Below are positions 17,291 to 26,943 of a stretch of DNA of 64,000 nucleotides, piece after piece. The first letter of the stretch is position 1; every line of letters starts with the position of its first letter. A model generated the notes under the pieces. It saw nothing but the letters and a program-made list of their open reading frames with translations. It was not told where the DNA came from and ran no database searches. Where the stretch lies: the NCBI GenBank assembly GCA_019694455.1, contig JAIBBY010000021.1, forward strand, positions 17,842 to 81,841, in the 5' to 3' direction. This DNA is from Pirellulales bacterium (GTDB taxonomy: Bacteria; Planctomycetota; Planctomycetia; Pirellulales; JAEUIK01). The position numbers and the translations under genes are program-made.

Positions 17291-18087
17291 ATCAACCAGC
17301 ACAAAAGATGCCACCCTGGAAGCTGGCCGAAGCCACCTACGCCGATATCAAAGACGCCGCGTACCAGGTGGCGGTGCTGCCGTTTGGCGCCACCGAACCG
17401 CACAACTTGCACCTGCCGTACGCCACCGACACGTTGGAGGCCGACACGGTGGGCGCGCTTGCCTGCCAGGCGGCCAGCGCGCGCGGCGCGCGAGTAATTC
17501 TGCTTCCGACGATACCCTATGGCACGGAGACAAATCAGCGCGCCTGCCGACTATCGATGAACCTGAACCCCTCGACCTTGGCGCTAGTGATTGGCGATCT
17601 GGTCGCGTCGCTCGTCGGCCACGGAATTCGCAAGATCGTGTTGCTCAACAGCCACGGCGGCAACGATTTCAAACCGGTCTTGCGCGAGCTGGCGGGCAAG
17701 TCGCCGGCGCAACTTTTCTTGTGCAATTGGTACGCCATGCTCGCCGCCGAGCAGCGCGAGATCTTCGCCGATCCGGGGGATCATGCCGGCGAGATGGAAA
17801 CCGCCTTTGCGCTGGCCTACTTTCCCGCGCTGGTTCGCAAAAACGCCGATGGCTCGCTGGTGGCCGACGACGGCGCCACCGCCAGCACACGGTTCGAGGC
17901 GGTGAATCGCGGTTGGGTTTCGATCACCCGGCCGTGGCACTTGCTCACCACCAACACCGGCAGCGGCAATCCGCACCCGGCCACGGCCGACAAGGGGCGG
18001 CGTTTTGTCGAATTAGTGGTTGAGCGCATCGCGCAGTTTCTGATTGAATTGGCGGCGGCACCGCTCGACGAGCGCTTTCCGTATTAA
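17287..18087 (+). CDS. creatininase-family amidohydrolase
   Basis: A 266-residue metal-dependent amidase. Metal-binding motifs of the family are visible: [20 protein letters not shown] (acidic and His ligands), [14 protein letters not shown], and [11 protein letters not shown]. Family members hydrolyse cyclic amides such as creatinine or formamides. Coupling to a sugar-acid dehydratase suggests a catabolic role on a related sugar-derived compound, but the substrate is unknown. The start overlaps the dehydratase stop. Confidence 0.9.
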   Translation: MNQPAQKMPPWKLAEATYADIKDAAYQVAVLPFGATEPHNLHLPYATDTLEADTVGALACQAASARGARVILLPTIPYGTETNQRACRLSMNLNPSTLALVIGDLVASLVGHGIRKIVLLNSHGGNDFKPVLRELAGKSPAQLFLCNWYAMLAAEQREIFADPGDHAGEMETAFALAYFPALVRKNADGSLVADDGATASTRFEAVNRGWVSITRPWHLLTTNTGSGNPHPATADKGRRFVELVVERIAQFLIELAAAPLDERFPY

Positions 18088-18119
18088 ACGCTTCGCAATC
18101 ACCCACGTAATTCCATCTC

Positions 18120-18572
18120 ATGACGCTAGAACCCTTCAGCAAACAAGGTGTGCTCGACTTTGCGAACGCGCTGCCGTTCTTCAATCTGATTGGCCTCAAG
18201 ATCGTCGATGTCGGCGATGGCTACTCCAAGGCCGAGATCACCTATCGCAATGACCTGTGCCAGCCGGCCGGCATTCTGCATGGCGGCATGATCGCCACGC
18301 TGGTCGACACCGGCATCGCCCACGCGCTGCTCATGACCGACGCCTTTCGCCGCAACTCAGAAGTCGGCGGCACGATGGTTTCGGTCGATCTGCGGATCAA
18401 ATACTTTCGCCCCGTTTCCGAAGGCATCATCACCTGCGTATCGAAGATTCCGCGGTTGGGGCGGCACATCATTCATGGCGAGAGCATCGTAACCAGCGCC
18501 GACGGCAAGGAGGTCGCCCGCGGCGATTCGATTTACATGATGGTCGTGCCGGAGCAATTGCGGGCAAAGTAG
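18120..18572 (+). CDS. PaaI-family hotdog thioesterase
   Basis: A 150-residue single hotdog-domain protein with the typical core ICLRIEDGDYS-like strand pattern (FNLIGLKIVDVGDGYSKAEI), the active-site loop LCQPAGILHGGMIATLVDTG and the closing strand VARGDSIYMMVV. It likely hydrolyses an acyl-CoA. It begins 32 bp after the amidohydrolase stop and could be third in that operon. Confidence 0.88.
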   Translation: MTLEPFSKQGVLDFANALPFFNLIGLKIVDVGDGYSKAEITYRNDLCQPAGILHGGMIATLVDTGIAHALLMTDAFRRNSEVGGTMVSVDLRIKYFRPVSEGIITCVSKIPRLGRHIIHGESIVTSADGKEVARGDSIYMMVVPEQLRAK

Positions 18573-18667
18573 GGGGTTGCACGGCTTCCCATCTGCCCGT
18601 GGTTTCGACCGGCTGGGTTGCCTAAAATGGCGGGTCTATCTCCGCCGCAATTACCCCAGTAGTCCGC

Positions 18668-21600
18668 ATGCCGCTATTTCTCTCGCGCAGCACATGGTTC
18701 TGTTCCTTGCTCTTGGCATGCTGCGCGTGTGGCGCCTGGGCGCAAGACGACGATCTGCCGCCGCCGGCCGGTTTGATCGCGCGGTACGAAACCAGCTCTC
18801 ACCGCGGCTTTGAACGGCTGGAAGCGCTGCCCGCCATGGCGCTTGCCGAGCATGAGTCGCCCGACAGTCGTTTGACCCCACACGACTGGACCGCCACTTG
18901 GCGCGGGCTGATCGATATCCAGCAGCCGGGCAGTTATCGGTTTGCCGCCGATGCCTCGGGGCCGGTGCAAATCACTATTGCTGGTCAGCAGGTGCTGGCC
19001 ACCGCCGGCGCCAGCGATGGCAACAATCTAGGCAACGCCGCCGATCTGCTGGTGGGCTATCACCCGGTGGAAATTGTGTTTCAACCGGCGGCCGGCCCTG
19101 CCCGACTGAAGCTGTATTGGGAGTCGTCGGCCTTCGCGCGCGAGCCAATGCCCCCCGCCGCGTTCCGCCACGCGCGCGACATCGCAGCGCCGGCCGATTT
19201 GTACTTTGCCGGACGATTGGCCGTTGAAGAACACAACTGCAAGGCATGCCATCAACCGGCTGGCGACTTGCCGCTGAGCCAGCTACTTGCCGGGCGGATG
19301 GGGCCCCGACTCGATCGCGTGGGGCAGCGAGTCGACGCCGATTGGTTCTACGGGTGGCTGGGCAACCCGCAACAATTCCGGCCGGAAGCAGTGATGCCGC
19401 GTTTGTTTGCTGATACCGCACAGGGGCGCTTCGAGCGCACGGCGGCAAGTCGCCTGCTGGCCTCGCTGGGCGGTCCCTTTCAGGCGACCGCCATCACGCC
19501 CGACGCGGCGCGAGTCGCCGTCGGTAAATCGCTCTTCGAGCGCAGCGGTTGCGCGGTGTGCCACGAGCGGCAAGAAATCCGCGCGGAAGTCTTTGCGCCC
19601 CCCCGCGCCACGCTGCAACTGTTGGCCAGCAAGACCGACGCCGCACATCTGGCCGCGTTCATTGCCGATCCTTACCTGCACGACCCAACCAGCCGCATGC
19701 CGAGGCTGGGGCTTGAGCAACAAGAGTGCCAACAGATCGCGGAGTATTTGATCTCGCGCGACGCTTCGCCCGCGCCGGCGGCAGACGCGCCGCTGGCCGC
19801 CGACGAGCTCCCGGCGCAACTTGCCGACTATCGCGGCCCCGCCAGTCAGCAGCCAGGCTATGCCGCGCTGGGCGTGGACGACAAGTTGCTGGCCATTGGT
19901 CGCGACGTGATCCGCGCCAAACGCTGCGCCAGTTGCCACGATTTTGGCGAGTCACGGAATAAGGACCTGGCGCCCGTCCCGCTGGCGATCGACTTTGGCC
20001 ACATCGCGCAATCGAATCAATTGGGTTGCCTGATCGCGGCCGCCGCGCCCGACGACATGGAGTCCTCGGCGCCCCGCTTCGGCGCATCGCTCGATCGCGC
20101 GGCGATCAAAGAGTTTCTCGTCGCCGCCAGATCAGCCTCTGGCGCCGCCGCGCCGGGCGAACTAGCGCGCTTGACCTTGGCGCGATTTCATTGCGCCAGC
20201 TGCCATCAGCGCGGCGACGACGGCGGACTGAGCCTTACGCAAACGCGATTGTTGACCGAGAATCAAACCAACGCCGAGGCAGAGCTGGTGCGTCCGCCCA
20301 CCTTGACTGGCATCGTGGCCAAGCTGCGACCCGCTGCGCTGCATGCCGTGCTGGTGGAAGGCGCGCGGTCCCGCCCCTGGATGGCGCTCAAGATGCCGCA
20401 CTTTCCGCGCGAGCTGATCGAGCCGCTCGCCGCGCGGCTGGCCGCGCTCGATGGCGACCGCCTCGCTGCGAGCGATCCGCCCAATAGCGCCGCCGCCGAC
20501 CTGGCCGACGCCGGACGCGAGTTGACCGGCAATGGCGGCTTTGGCTGCATCAAGTGCCACGATATCCGCGGACTCGCCAGCGGTGGCACGCGCGGGCCCG
20601 ATCTGGCGCGCGTGACGCGCCGCGTGAACTTCGATTGGTATGTTCGCTGGATGCGCGATCCGCAGCGCATCGAACCCGGCACCCGTATGCCGACGGTCTT
20701 TGTTGGCGGCAAGAGCCCTTATCATCAAGTGTTGGATGGCGATCCCGCGCGACAGGCGCGCGCGCTGTGGGAGTATTTCGCCGCCGGCGACGAACTGCAA
20801 TTGCCCGATGGGCTGGAACTGGCGGGCGCCAGGCAGCGACTGGCCGGCGCGCAACCGCTGGTGTTGCGGACCTTCTTGCCCGAGCTGCCGCCGCGGGCGC
20901 TGGCGATTCGCTTTCCGAGCGGTGTTCACCTCTCGTACGACGTGCAGGCGTGCCGGCCGGGCTATGCTTGGCGCGGCGAGTTCTTGGATATGGGGCCAGT
21001 GTGGAGCGGACGCGGCGGTCGGCCGGCGGGCATCGAAGGCGAAATCTTCTGGCGCTGGCCGGCGGGCTTCGACTGGGCGTTGACCACTGACGCCGAATCC
21101 TTGCCCGACTTCGCCGCGCGGGCAAGCGATCCAATCTTTGGCGCGCAGCCTCCCGACGACGGCCAGATTCACCAATCGCGCGTGCGGTTTGGCGGATATC
21201 GGTTGGCGGCCGATGGGCCAACGCTGATGTACTCGCTGGAGGGAGACGACGCCGGCGCCTTGCAGGTGGAAGAGGCGCCGCGCACGCGGCAGTTGCCCGA
21301 GGGAACCGCGGTGGTGCGGCGGTTTCGGGTTGCAATTCCGGCCGGTCGCGCCTTGTGGTTGCGCGCGGCAGAGAGCGAAGCGCCCCCCGTGGCCAGGATC
21401 AATGCGGAGCAAATCGCGCTAGCAGCCGATCAAACGGCCGATCGCGATGCGCGAGTTGAATTGGTGGCCGCTGGCGGGCGAGCGCTCACTTGGCTGAGCG
21501 AAGCCGACGCGGAGGCGCCGCGCTGGCACAGCGCGAAGCAAGGAGAACGTTGGACGTTGGCATTGGTGTTTTCGCCGCGCGAAGCGCCGCGCGAGGCGAG

Positions 21601-21697
21601 CTTTGCGCTGGTGCTGGTCCGGCCCGACTCCAGCGACCCGGCGGCGCTGGAACGATGGCAAAAGGCCAGCGGCGACCTGATAAAATCCCTGAAATAG
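18668..21697 (+). CDS. secreted PA14-like/multi-cytochrome c domain protein
   Basis: A 1009-residue protein. A signal peptide ends near CCACGAWAQ. A PA14-like beta domain follows at residues ~35-170 (TATWRGLIDIQQPGSYRF, VQITIAGQQVL, PVEIVFQPAAGPARLKLYWE). Then come five CxxCH heme c sites: CKACH, CAVCH, CASCH, CASCH and CIKCH, spread over residues ~190-640, each with a downstream Met-containing segment such as SRMPRLGL or TRMPTVFV. The C-terminal ~300 residues are beta-rich and heme-free. Architecture matches the large planctomycete PVC-type cytochrome c proteins thought to act in the periplasm in redox or polysaccharide metabolism. No partner dehydrogenase is adjacent. Confidence 0.85.
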   Translation: MPLFLSRSTWFCSLLLACCACGAWAQDDDLPPPAGLIARYETSSHRGFERLEALPAMALAEHESPDSRLTPHDWTATWRGLIDIQQPGSYRFAADASGPVQITIAGQQVLATAGASDGNNLGNAADLLVGYHPVEIVFQPAAGPARLKLYWESSAFAREPMPPAAFRHARDIAAPADLYFAGRLAVEEHNCKACHQPAGDLPLSQLLAGRMGPRLDRVGQRVDADWFYGWLGNPQQFRPEAVMPRLFADTAQGRFERTAASRLLASLGGPFQATAITPDAARVAVGKSLFERSGCAVCHERQEIRAEVFAPPRATLQLLASKTDAAHLAAFIADPYLHDPTSRMPRLGLEQQECQQIAEYLISRDASPAPAADAPLAADELPAQLADYRGPASQQPGYAALGVDDKLLAIGRDVIRAKRCASCHDFGESRNKDLAPVPLAIDFGHIAQSNQLGCLIAAAAPDDMESSAPRFGASLDRAAIKEFLVAARSASGAAAPGELARLTLARFHCASCHQRGDDGGLSLTQTRLLTENQTNAEAELVRPPTLTGIVAKLRPAALHAVLVEGARSRPWMALKMPHFPRELIEPLAARLAALDGDRLAASDPPNSAAADLADAGRELTGNGGFGCIKCHDIRGLASGGTRGPDLARVTRRVNFDWYVRWMRDPQRIEPGTRMPTVFVGGKSPYHQVLDGDPARQARALWEYFAAGDELQLPDGLELAGARQRLAGAQPLVLRTFLPELPPRALAIRFPSGVHLSYDVQACRPGYAWRGEFLDMGPVWSGRGGRPAGIEGEIFWRWPAGFDWALTTDAESLPDFAARASDPIFGAQPPDDGQIHQSRVRFGGYRLAADGPTLMYSLEGDDAGALQVEEAPRTRQLPEGTAVVRRFRVAIPAGRALWLRAAESEAPPVARINAEQIALAADQTADRDARVELVAAGGRALTWLSEADAEAPRWHSAKQGERWTLALVFSPREAPREASFALVLVRPDSSDPAALERWQKASGDLIKSLK

Positions 21698-21915
21698 CGA
21701 GGCGTTGCCCCGGCATCTGGGATCGGGCGAACGTCCAGATTAGAACGGTACGTTAGCAGCCTGCGGAAGAAATCGGTCGTGGTTTTCTTCCCCCTCGCGG
21801 CGAGCGCGGCTACGCTGCTGCGACTCGCCCAATCACGGCCGATGTCGCGATTTTGAGAATTGCGTTTTGAAATGCGCGCAGCCCGGCGAATACTTCCTCG
21901 GGCTGTCAGGCGGCG

Positions 21916-24192
21916 ATGCTCAAATTGGATCGGGAGACTGGTTGGTTGGCCCCCACGGGAGTGAAAGCTCGCTCTGCATCCAGCGCCAAGGCGCCGCGCC
22001 GCGCCGCGCCGACGGCCGGCGCGCTGGCTCGCGCCCAGTCGTTCGCCAGTCGTCGGCCCGCATTGTCGTACGGGCTGGCCTTCTTGCTGCTCTTGGGATT
22101 GATCACCGCGCTGCGCTGGTCGGTGATCGATTCGCCTCCCTACTACGATTTTGCGACCGGCGTGTTCGTCGAGGCCAGCTATCTGGCCGATTCGAATTTC
22201 GACTATGCCCGGCTAGCGCGCGACGAAGTGCGCTGGCTCGAAGGGGGTCCCGCCGTTTACATCACCAGCGCGATACCCACGCTGGTGGCGTTGTTGATGA
22301 AGGGATTGCCGAGCGCGCGCGCGGTGCTGATCGCGTATCACCTGTTCAACTTCGCTTGCGCGGCCGCCGCCGGTCTGTTGATGTTCGCCATCTTGCAGCG
22401 CCGGATCGGCGCGCTCGGCGCCGCGCTGATGGCGGCGCTCATGTTGACCGCCCCCTTGTTCAGCGCGCAGATCGACATGCTCGGCATGGACCTGCCGATG
22501 ACGGTCTTCGCGCTGGCCACTCTGTGGCTGGTGGCGCGCGAGCAATATCTGTGGGCCGCGCTCACCGGCGCGGCGACCTTCTTCGTCAAGTCGCCGGGGC
22601 GGGCCGTGTCGCACGCCGTGGCCATTTATCTGGTGCTGCTGTTGGTGCTGGGGCAGCGGCAACCGGCCGCGACGCGCCGCCGGTTGTGGATCGGTCTGGG
22701 GGCGAACCTCTTGGTCGTGGCCGTGCAGGATTTTCTCGCCACCTGGGTCAGCGAACTGCCCAACTCCGACGTGGAGAATTGGAGCTTCTCGAAGCAACTT
22801 TTTGGCGAAGAGAACATGCTGCGCTGGACGCCGCAGTGGTTTCCCGATCAGGTGGCGATCTTCCTGTTGTCGCTGTTCGCCTGCGCGGCCGTCACCGCGT
22901 GGTGGCTGTATGGCCAGCGGCGGCGAACCTGGGCGGCCATCGCCGACGCTTGTTATGGCCAATTGGTCGAGTTCGCTCCCTACGTGGTGGGCTGGATTAT
23001 CGCGCTCGGCGTGTTGGCCGCGCTGGCCCTGGTGTACTGTTTGCCGCGTTACTTTCTACTGATGCTGCCCCCCGTTTATCTAGCCCTGGGGCAACTGCTG
23101 TTCTGGCTTCCGCGCTGGCGCGGGACGGCGGCGATGCTCGTGGCGGCGCTGGTGTTGTTTAACTTGGCCAACGCCTACGGCCGATTTTATCCCAAGCTCA
23201 CCGACGCGCAGCGCACCGGCGCCGTATGGGAGCGCAGCCGCGAGTGCCTGTTGGATCACGCCTCGAACATCCGCGCGGTGGAGGCTCTGCTGCGCGAGCG
23301 CCGCGGCGCGGCGGTGGTGGCCGCCTCGCCCTTTGTGCAGTTCTTGGCCTATCCGCGACTGGGCTATGTCGATCAGGCCATCGACGGCTACACGCTCAAT
23401 CGGTATAGCGGGCCGCATTTTGTCTCCGGCCTGCGACTGCCCGACGACAATCCCCCCGAGGTCGTCTTTGTGTATGTCAACAACCCCTTCAGCCAGGGCG
23501 CCATCCTGCCGCCGCAACCGGGGGATGAGATCATCTACCACGATCATTTTGCGTCACCCCTAATCGTCTATCGCCGGCGCTGGCCCGCCACGATGGGCCT
23601 GGAAGAGCGGCGACTGGCCTACGAGCGGCTGGTGCTGCCCGAAAAGGCGCTGGTGGCGCAAGGCAATCAATTGGCGCAGGTTGGCGCCTATCGCGAGGCG
23701 ATCGACTTTTATCGCCGCGCGGCGGCAACCAGCCAGTTCGACGCCGAGGCCCAATACGGCTGGGGCTTTGCCTTGGTCAAGCTGGGCGAGCGCGCCGAGG
23801 CGATCGCGCGGCTCGAAGCCGTGGTCCAGCACGACGCCCAGCATGCCGGCGCGCGGGCGTTGCTCGGCGCCACCCTGGCCGAAACGGGGCGCTATGCGGA
23901 AGGTTTGGCCCAGCTTCAGCAGGCGGCGCAACTGGCCCCCACCGATCCGCAGCCGTGGATCACGATTGGCAAGATTCAGCAGGTGCAAGGGCAATGGCGG
24001 GCAGCGATCGAAGCCTTGGCGCGCGGCGCCGAGTTGGCGCTCGCCGCAAAGCAGCGCGAGCGCGCCCTGGCGACTGTCAAGCTAGCGCTGTCCTTGGCCC
24101 AAGCGCATGGCGAAACTTCACTAATGCCTGGTCTCGAAGCGCTAGCCGCGCGCTGCCGCGCGACCAACTCGATTTCTCCTCCCCCGCAATAA
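21916..24192 (+). CDS. PMT/ArnT-like membrane glycosyltransferase with C-terminal TPR repeats
   Basis: A 758-residue protein. After a basic N-terminus, about ten hydrophobic segments span residues ~50-430, with the luminal DSPPYYDFATGVFVEASYL loop bearing the acidic pattern of GT39/GT-C type transferases. A soluble domain follows, then TPR-like helices from ~560 (QVGAYREAIDFYRRAAATSQ and further repeats with A-Y/G spacing). GT-C enzymes transfer sugars from polyprenyl phosphate; the acceptor is unknown. A four-base gap separates it from the thioesterase gene, so the three genes to 25722 probably form one operon. Confidence 0.8.
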   Translation: MLKLDRETGWLAPTGVKARSASSAKAPRRAAPTAGALARAQSFASRRPALSYGLAFLLLLGLITALRWSVIDSPPYYDFATGVFVEASYLADSNFDYARLARDEVRWLEGGPAVYITSAIPTLVALLMKGLPSARAVLIAYHLFNFACAAAAGLLMFAILQRRIGALGAALMAALMLTAPLFSAQIDMLGMDLPMTVFALATLWLVAREQYLWAALTGAATFFVKSPGRAVSHAVAIYLVLLLVLGQRQPAATRRRLWIGLGANLLVVAVQDFLATWVSELPNSDVENWSFSKQLFGEENMLRWTPQWFPDQVAIFLLSLFACAAVTAWWLYGQRRRTWAAIADACYGQLVEFAPYVVGWIIALGVLAALALVYCLPRYFLLMLPPVYLALGQLLFWLPRWRGTAAMLVAALVLFNLANAYGRFYPKLTDAQRTGAVWERSRECLLDHASNIRAVEALLRERRGAAVVAASPFVQFLAYPRLGYVDQAIDGYTLNRYSGPHFVSGLRLPDDNPPEVVFVYVNNPFSQGAILPPQPGDEIIYHDHFASPLIVYRRRWPATMGLEERRLAYERLVLPEKALVAQGNQLAQVGAYREAIDFYRRAAATSQFDAEAQYGWGFALVKLGERAEAIARLEAVVQHDAQHAGARALLGATLAETGRYAEGLAQLQQAAQLAPTDPQPWITIGKIQQVQGQWRAAIEALARGAELALAAKQRERALATVKLALSLAQAHGETSLMPGLEALAARCRATNSISPPPQ

Positions 24193-24196
24193 ACAG

Positions 24197-24988
24197 ATGC
24201 CGCAAGAAAAGCCCCGCTATCTCAAACTGGCCGATGGCCGCGTTGGCCTGCGCCGCTTTCGCGACGACAGCGCTAGCGGCCCGCGACTGGTCTGCTTTCC
24301 CTATGCGGGCGGACAATCGCTCGCGTTTCGCGGACTCGACGAACACTTGCCCCCTCACTGGGAACTGTGGGGGCTCGATCCGCCCGGCCACGGCTGGGCG
24401 CCGGGTGTCGCGCTCGACAGCGTGGAGACACTGGTCGATTTGTATCTCAACAACTTGCCGCGCGAACTGCTCGTCGGCGCCGTGCTGTATGGCCACAGCC
24501 TCGGGGGCTGCGTCGCATTTGAACTGGCGCGGCGGCTGATCGCTGCCGGCGCCGCACCGCGAGCACTGGTGCTCGGCGGAACTCGGCCCCCGGGCCATCT
24601 GGCCGAATATGAGTCGTTTTTGGGCCTCGACGACGCCACGCTCTTGGCCACACTCATCAAAATCGGCGGTGTGCCCGCCGAGTGGGCCAACGAACCCGAG
24701 GTGTTCGACATGTTCAAAGACACCTTGCTGGCCGATTTTCGCGCCTTCGAGTCGTTCACGATTCGCGCGCCGCTGGTCGGGTTGCCCGTACTGGCGATTG
24801 GCGGAACGCAAGACGATGTCTGCCGGACTCAGCACCTGTTCGACTGGCTGCGCCTGAGCGACAACTGCCGCATCGAATTTGTCGAAGGTCGGCACATGTT
24901 CGTGCAAACCAATCCGCTTGGCGTCGCGCGGCTCGTGATCGACTTTGTCGACCGATTACAACCAGACCGCTGGGCCAGCGGACGATGA
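24197..24988 (+). CDS. type II thioesterase (alpha/beta hydrolase, NRPS/PKS-associated type)
   Basis: A 263-residue hydrolase with LVCFPYAGGQS near the N-terminus, the nucleophile elbow YGHSLGGCV (Ser101), an acid in GGTQDDV and the catalytic His in EGRHMFVQ. These enzymes clear mis-acylated carrier proteins in nonribosomal peptide or polyketide assembly. The start follows the glycosyltransferase stop by four bases, and its stop overlaps the phosphopantetheinyl transferase start (ATGA at 24985). No synthase is present in the window. Confidence 0.9.
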   Translation: MPQEKPRYLKLADGRVGLRRFRDDSASGPRLVCFPYAGGQSLAFRGLDEHLPPHWELWGLDPPGHGWAPGVALDSVETLVDLYLNNLPRELLVGAVLYGHSLGGCVAFELARRLIAAGAAPRALVLGGTRPPGHLAEYESFLGLDDATLLATLIKIGGVPAEWANEPEVFDMFKDTLLADFRAFESFTIRAPLVGLPVLAIGGTQDDVCRTQHLFDWLRLSDNCRIEFVEGRHMFVQTNPLGVARLVIDFVDRLQPDRWASGR

Positions 24989-25722
24989 CCCTCCGCCTAC
25001 CACTGCCGACCGATCATGTTGACCTGTGGCACGCCTCGGTCAACGAGTCGGGCACGCCCGCGCGCCTGGCGCAATACCGCGACCTGATGGAGCCGCACGA
25101 GCGGGCGCAGGCCGATCGCTTTGTCTTCGACAAGGATCGACAAGAGTACACCGTGGCGCGGGCGCTGGTGCGGACCATGCTGTCGCGCTATCTCGATCGC
25201 GCGCCGGCCGATTGGCGCTTCGAAAAGAACCGCTACGGGCGGCCCGAGATCATTCCCGCGCCGGGCGAGCCGCGCTTGCGCTTCAACCTGACGCATACGC
25301 GTGGGCTGGTGGCGGTGGCGGTGGTGCTGGAGCGCGATATTGGCGTCGACGCCGAGAACCTCACGCGCCGCGATGTGGGGCCGTCGGTGGCCGACCGCTA
25401 TTTTTCTCCCAGCGAAGTGGCTGAACTGGCGACCGTGACGAGCGACGCTCGGCAGCGCCGTTTTCTCGAATATTGGACGCTCAAAGAGTCGTACATCAAG
25501 GCGCGCGGCATGGGGCTGTCGTTGCCGCTGGAACAGTTCTCATTTCACCTGTCCGCCAGCAACCCCACCATTTCATTCGACCCGCGCTTAGTCGATGAAC
25601 CCGCGGCGTGGCAGTTTCGCCAATTCTGGCTGCCCGAGCATTTGCTGGCGGTGGCGCTGCGCCGGGAGTCGGGCGCGGATACTGAAGTTCGCGTGCGCGG
25701 CGTGACGCCGCTGATGGATTAG
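24985..25722 (+). CDS. 4'-phosphopantetheinyl transferase (Sfp/Gsp type)
   Basis: A 245-residue Sfp-type enzyme that attaches phosphopantetheine from CoA to carrier proteins. Signatures: RFNLTHTRGLVAVAV, the Mg-binding IGVDAENL, and YWTLKESYIKARGMGL with the catalytic Glu/Lys. The ATG at 24985 overlaps the thioesterase stop, giving a normal Sfp length. With the thioesterase it forms a natural-product support pair acting on a synthase encoded elsewhere, or serves fatty acid or other carrier proteins. Confidence 0.93.
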   Translation: MTLRLPLPTDHVDLWHASVNESGTPARLAQYRDLMEPHERAQADRFVFDKDRQEYTVARALVRTMLSRYLDRAPADWRFEKNRYGRPEIIPAPGEPRLRFNLTHTRGLVAVAVVLERDIGVDAENLTRRDVGPSVADRYFSPSEVAELATVTSDARQRRFLEYWTLKESYIKARGMGLSLPLEQFSFHLSASNPTISFDPRLVDEPAAWQFRQFWLPEHLLAVALRRESGADTEVRVRGVTPLMD

Positions 25723-25734
25723 GCTTCCGGTTTT

Positions 25735-25885
25735 CTCTCTCGCCCCCGCGTCGCGCAGCGAAGCAAAGGGGGAGAGGGCGAGGCCGCAGGCCGAGGGTGA
25801 GGGGGCGCTACATCACAAATCCCAAAGACCCTCATCCGGCCGATCGGCCACCTTCTCCCGAAGGGAGAAGGCCGAAGTTGGCTCA
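25735..25885. repeat. dispersed intergenic repeat, family A, single copy
   Basis: TCTCGCCCCCGCGTCGCGCAG and GGGGGAGAGGGCGAGGCCGC are followed by GGGTGAGGGGGCGC, then ACCCTCATCCGGCCGATCGGCC and CTTCTCCCGAAGGGAGAAGG. It is the same element as in the 191-bp duplication. It sits between convergent genes (ending 25722 and 25902), and its hairpins may serve as a shared terminator. Confidence 0.75.
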
Positions 25886-25901
25886 GCCGACGCGCGAGGG
25901 C

Positions 25902-26228
25902 CTAGCGGGCCGGCGCAGAGCGCTTGAGCGGCAGAATGTCGGGAAACAGCGCGTGCAAGTTGTGCAGATCGATGACTTCCTTGACGCGATCCTCGCGCTC
26001 GTCCCAATCGACCATCTTGGTTTCGAAGATCACCAAGAGCAGGTCCATTGCCTCCTTGATTTGCTCGTCGCTGGGGCGCGCCTCGCCCGTCTCCTCGTAC
26101 ATCTGACGAATGCGACGGGCCGGCTGGATCACCCCTTTTTCGTAGGCGTCGTTGTCGAAGTTCTTGTTCGGCGTGCAGGCGATCTGCTTGAGGATCGAGC
26201 CGAAATAAGGAGGCACGTAGTCGGCCAT
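25902..26228 (-). CDS. conserved-looking hypothetical protein, 108 residues
   Basis: A soluble, mostly helical product beginning MADYVPPYFGSILKQIACTP with a long charged helix (SDEQIKEAMDLLLVIFETKM) and a basic tail. No signal peptide, membrane segment or known motif. Codon usage agrees with neighbouring genes. It is transcribed alone or after the gene starting at 26943, 124 bp upstream. Function unknown. Confidence 0.7.
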   Translation of the reverse strand: MADYVPPYFGSILKQIACTPNKNFDNDAYEKGVIQPARRIRQMYEETGEARPSDEQIKEAMDLLLVIFETKMVDWDEREDRVKEVIDLHNLHALFPDILPLKRSAPAR

Positions 26229-26352
26229 CGGGCGGGTTCTCCGGCGCCGCGGTAGGCGCCCTGTCGGGGGACAATCTCGGGGGAAAGATTAAGTATAAAC
26301 CGAAAGCTCCCGGCGTTGGCAAATTACGCCGGAAGCCGAGCTTGCGGGCAGA

Positions 26353-26943
26353 TTACGGAATCGGCTGCACCGGCGGCAGGCTGACCAACTCGAAAAACCG
26401 TTCGAACTGGACCACCGTCGGCGTGACGTTGGCGCCGGGGGTGATCTCCAGTTCCAGGTACGAGCCGCCGTCGGATTGCAGCAGCATATAGATGCGATGC
26501 CGGTCTTGATGGCGGTACAGGCCATACACGTCGCGCCGCAGGCCAAAGATGTCGCGGTACCAGGCGCCGCCGATCTGCAGAATGGTCCAGTGCGTATCGC
26601 TGGAGATGGTCCGCTCCTGATCGCTCGGTTCCAGCGTGAAAAACTGGTTGAGCATCGTCGGATCGCATTCGCCGATGCCCACCATGTAGCGACTGGTGTT
26701 AGGCAAAATCAGGCGATCGTGACGAAAGCGGAGCACCGTGCCGACCGGCACATACCAGATGGGGCGACTGCCAATCCAGGCCGGTCGCGTGCCGGCGAAC
26801 GGCAACATGGTGGGCAGCTTTTCCAGCCGCGGATAGGCGACATCGTCGTTGTAGGCGGGGTACTGCCACTGCGCGGCGGCGGGGGCGGCGGTCGCCAACA
26901 GGGCCAGCGCCGCCAGCAGATGGGGGCGAAGCGAAGGGGTCAT
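26353..26943 (-). CDS. secreted hypothetical protein
   Basis: A 196-residue product starting at the ATG (CAT at 26941). A clear Sec signal HLLAALALLATAAPAAAQ is followed by a beta-rich Trp/Tyr-containing body (WQYPAYNDDVAYPRLEKLP ... SRYMVGIGECDPTMLNQFFT). The longer frame to 26991 would bury the signal peptide, so the shorter start is preferred. No family recognised. The ~290-bp gap upstream (26944-27236) holds no supported gene. Confidence 0.7.
   Translation of the reverse strand: MTPSLRPHLLAALALLATAAPAAAQWQYPAYNDDVAYPRLEKLPTMLPFAGTRPAWIGSRPIWYVPVGTVLRFRHDRLILPNTSRYMVGIGECDPTMLNQFFTLEPSDQERTISSDTHWTILQIGGAWYRDIFGLRRDVYGLYRHQDRHRIYMLLQSDGGSYLELEITPGANVTPTVVQFERFFELVSLPPVQPIP

Noticed and set aside
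15866..17314. 482-codon minus-strand frame opposite the dehydratase
   Set aside because: Antisense shadow; no ribosome site and atypical composition.
20162..21412. 416-codon minus-strand frame opposite the cytochrome protein
   Set aside because: Antisense shadow of a multi-CxxCH protein; no domain.
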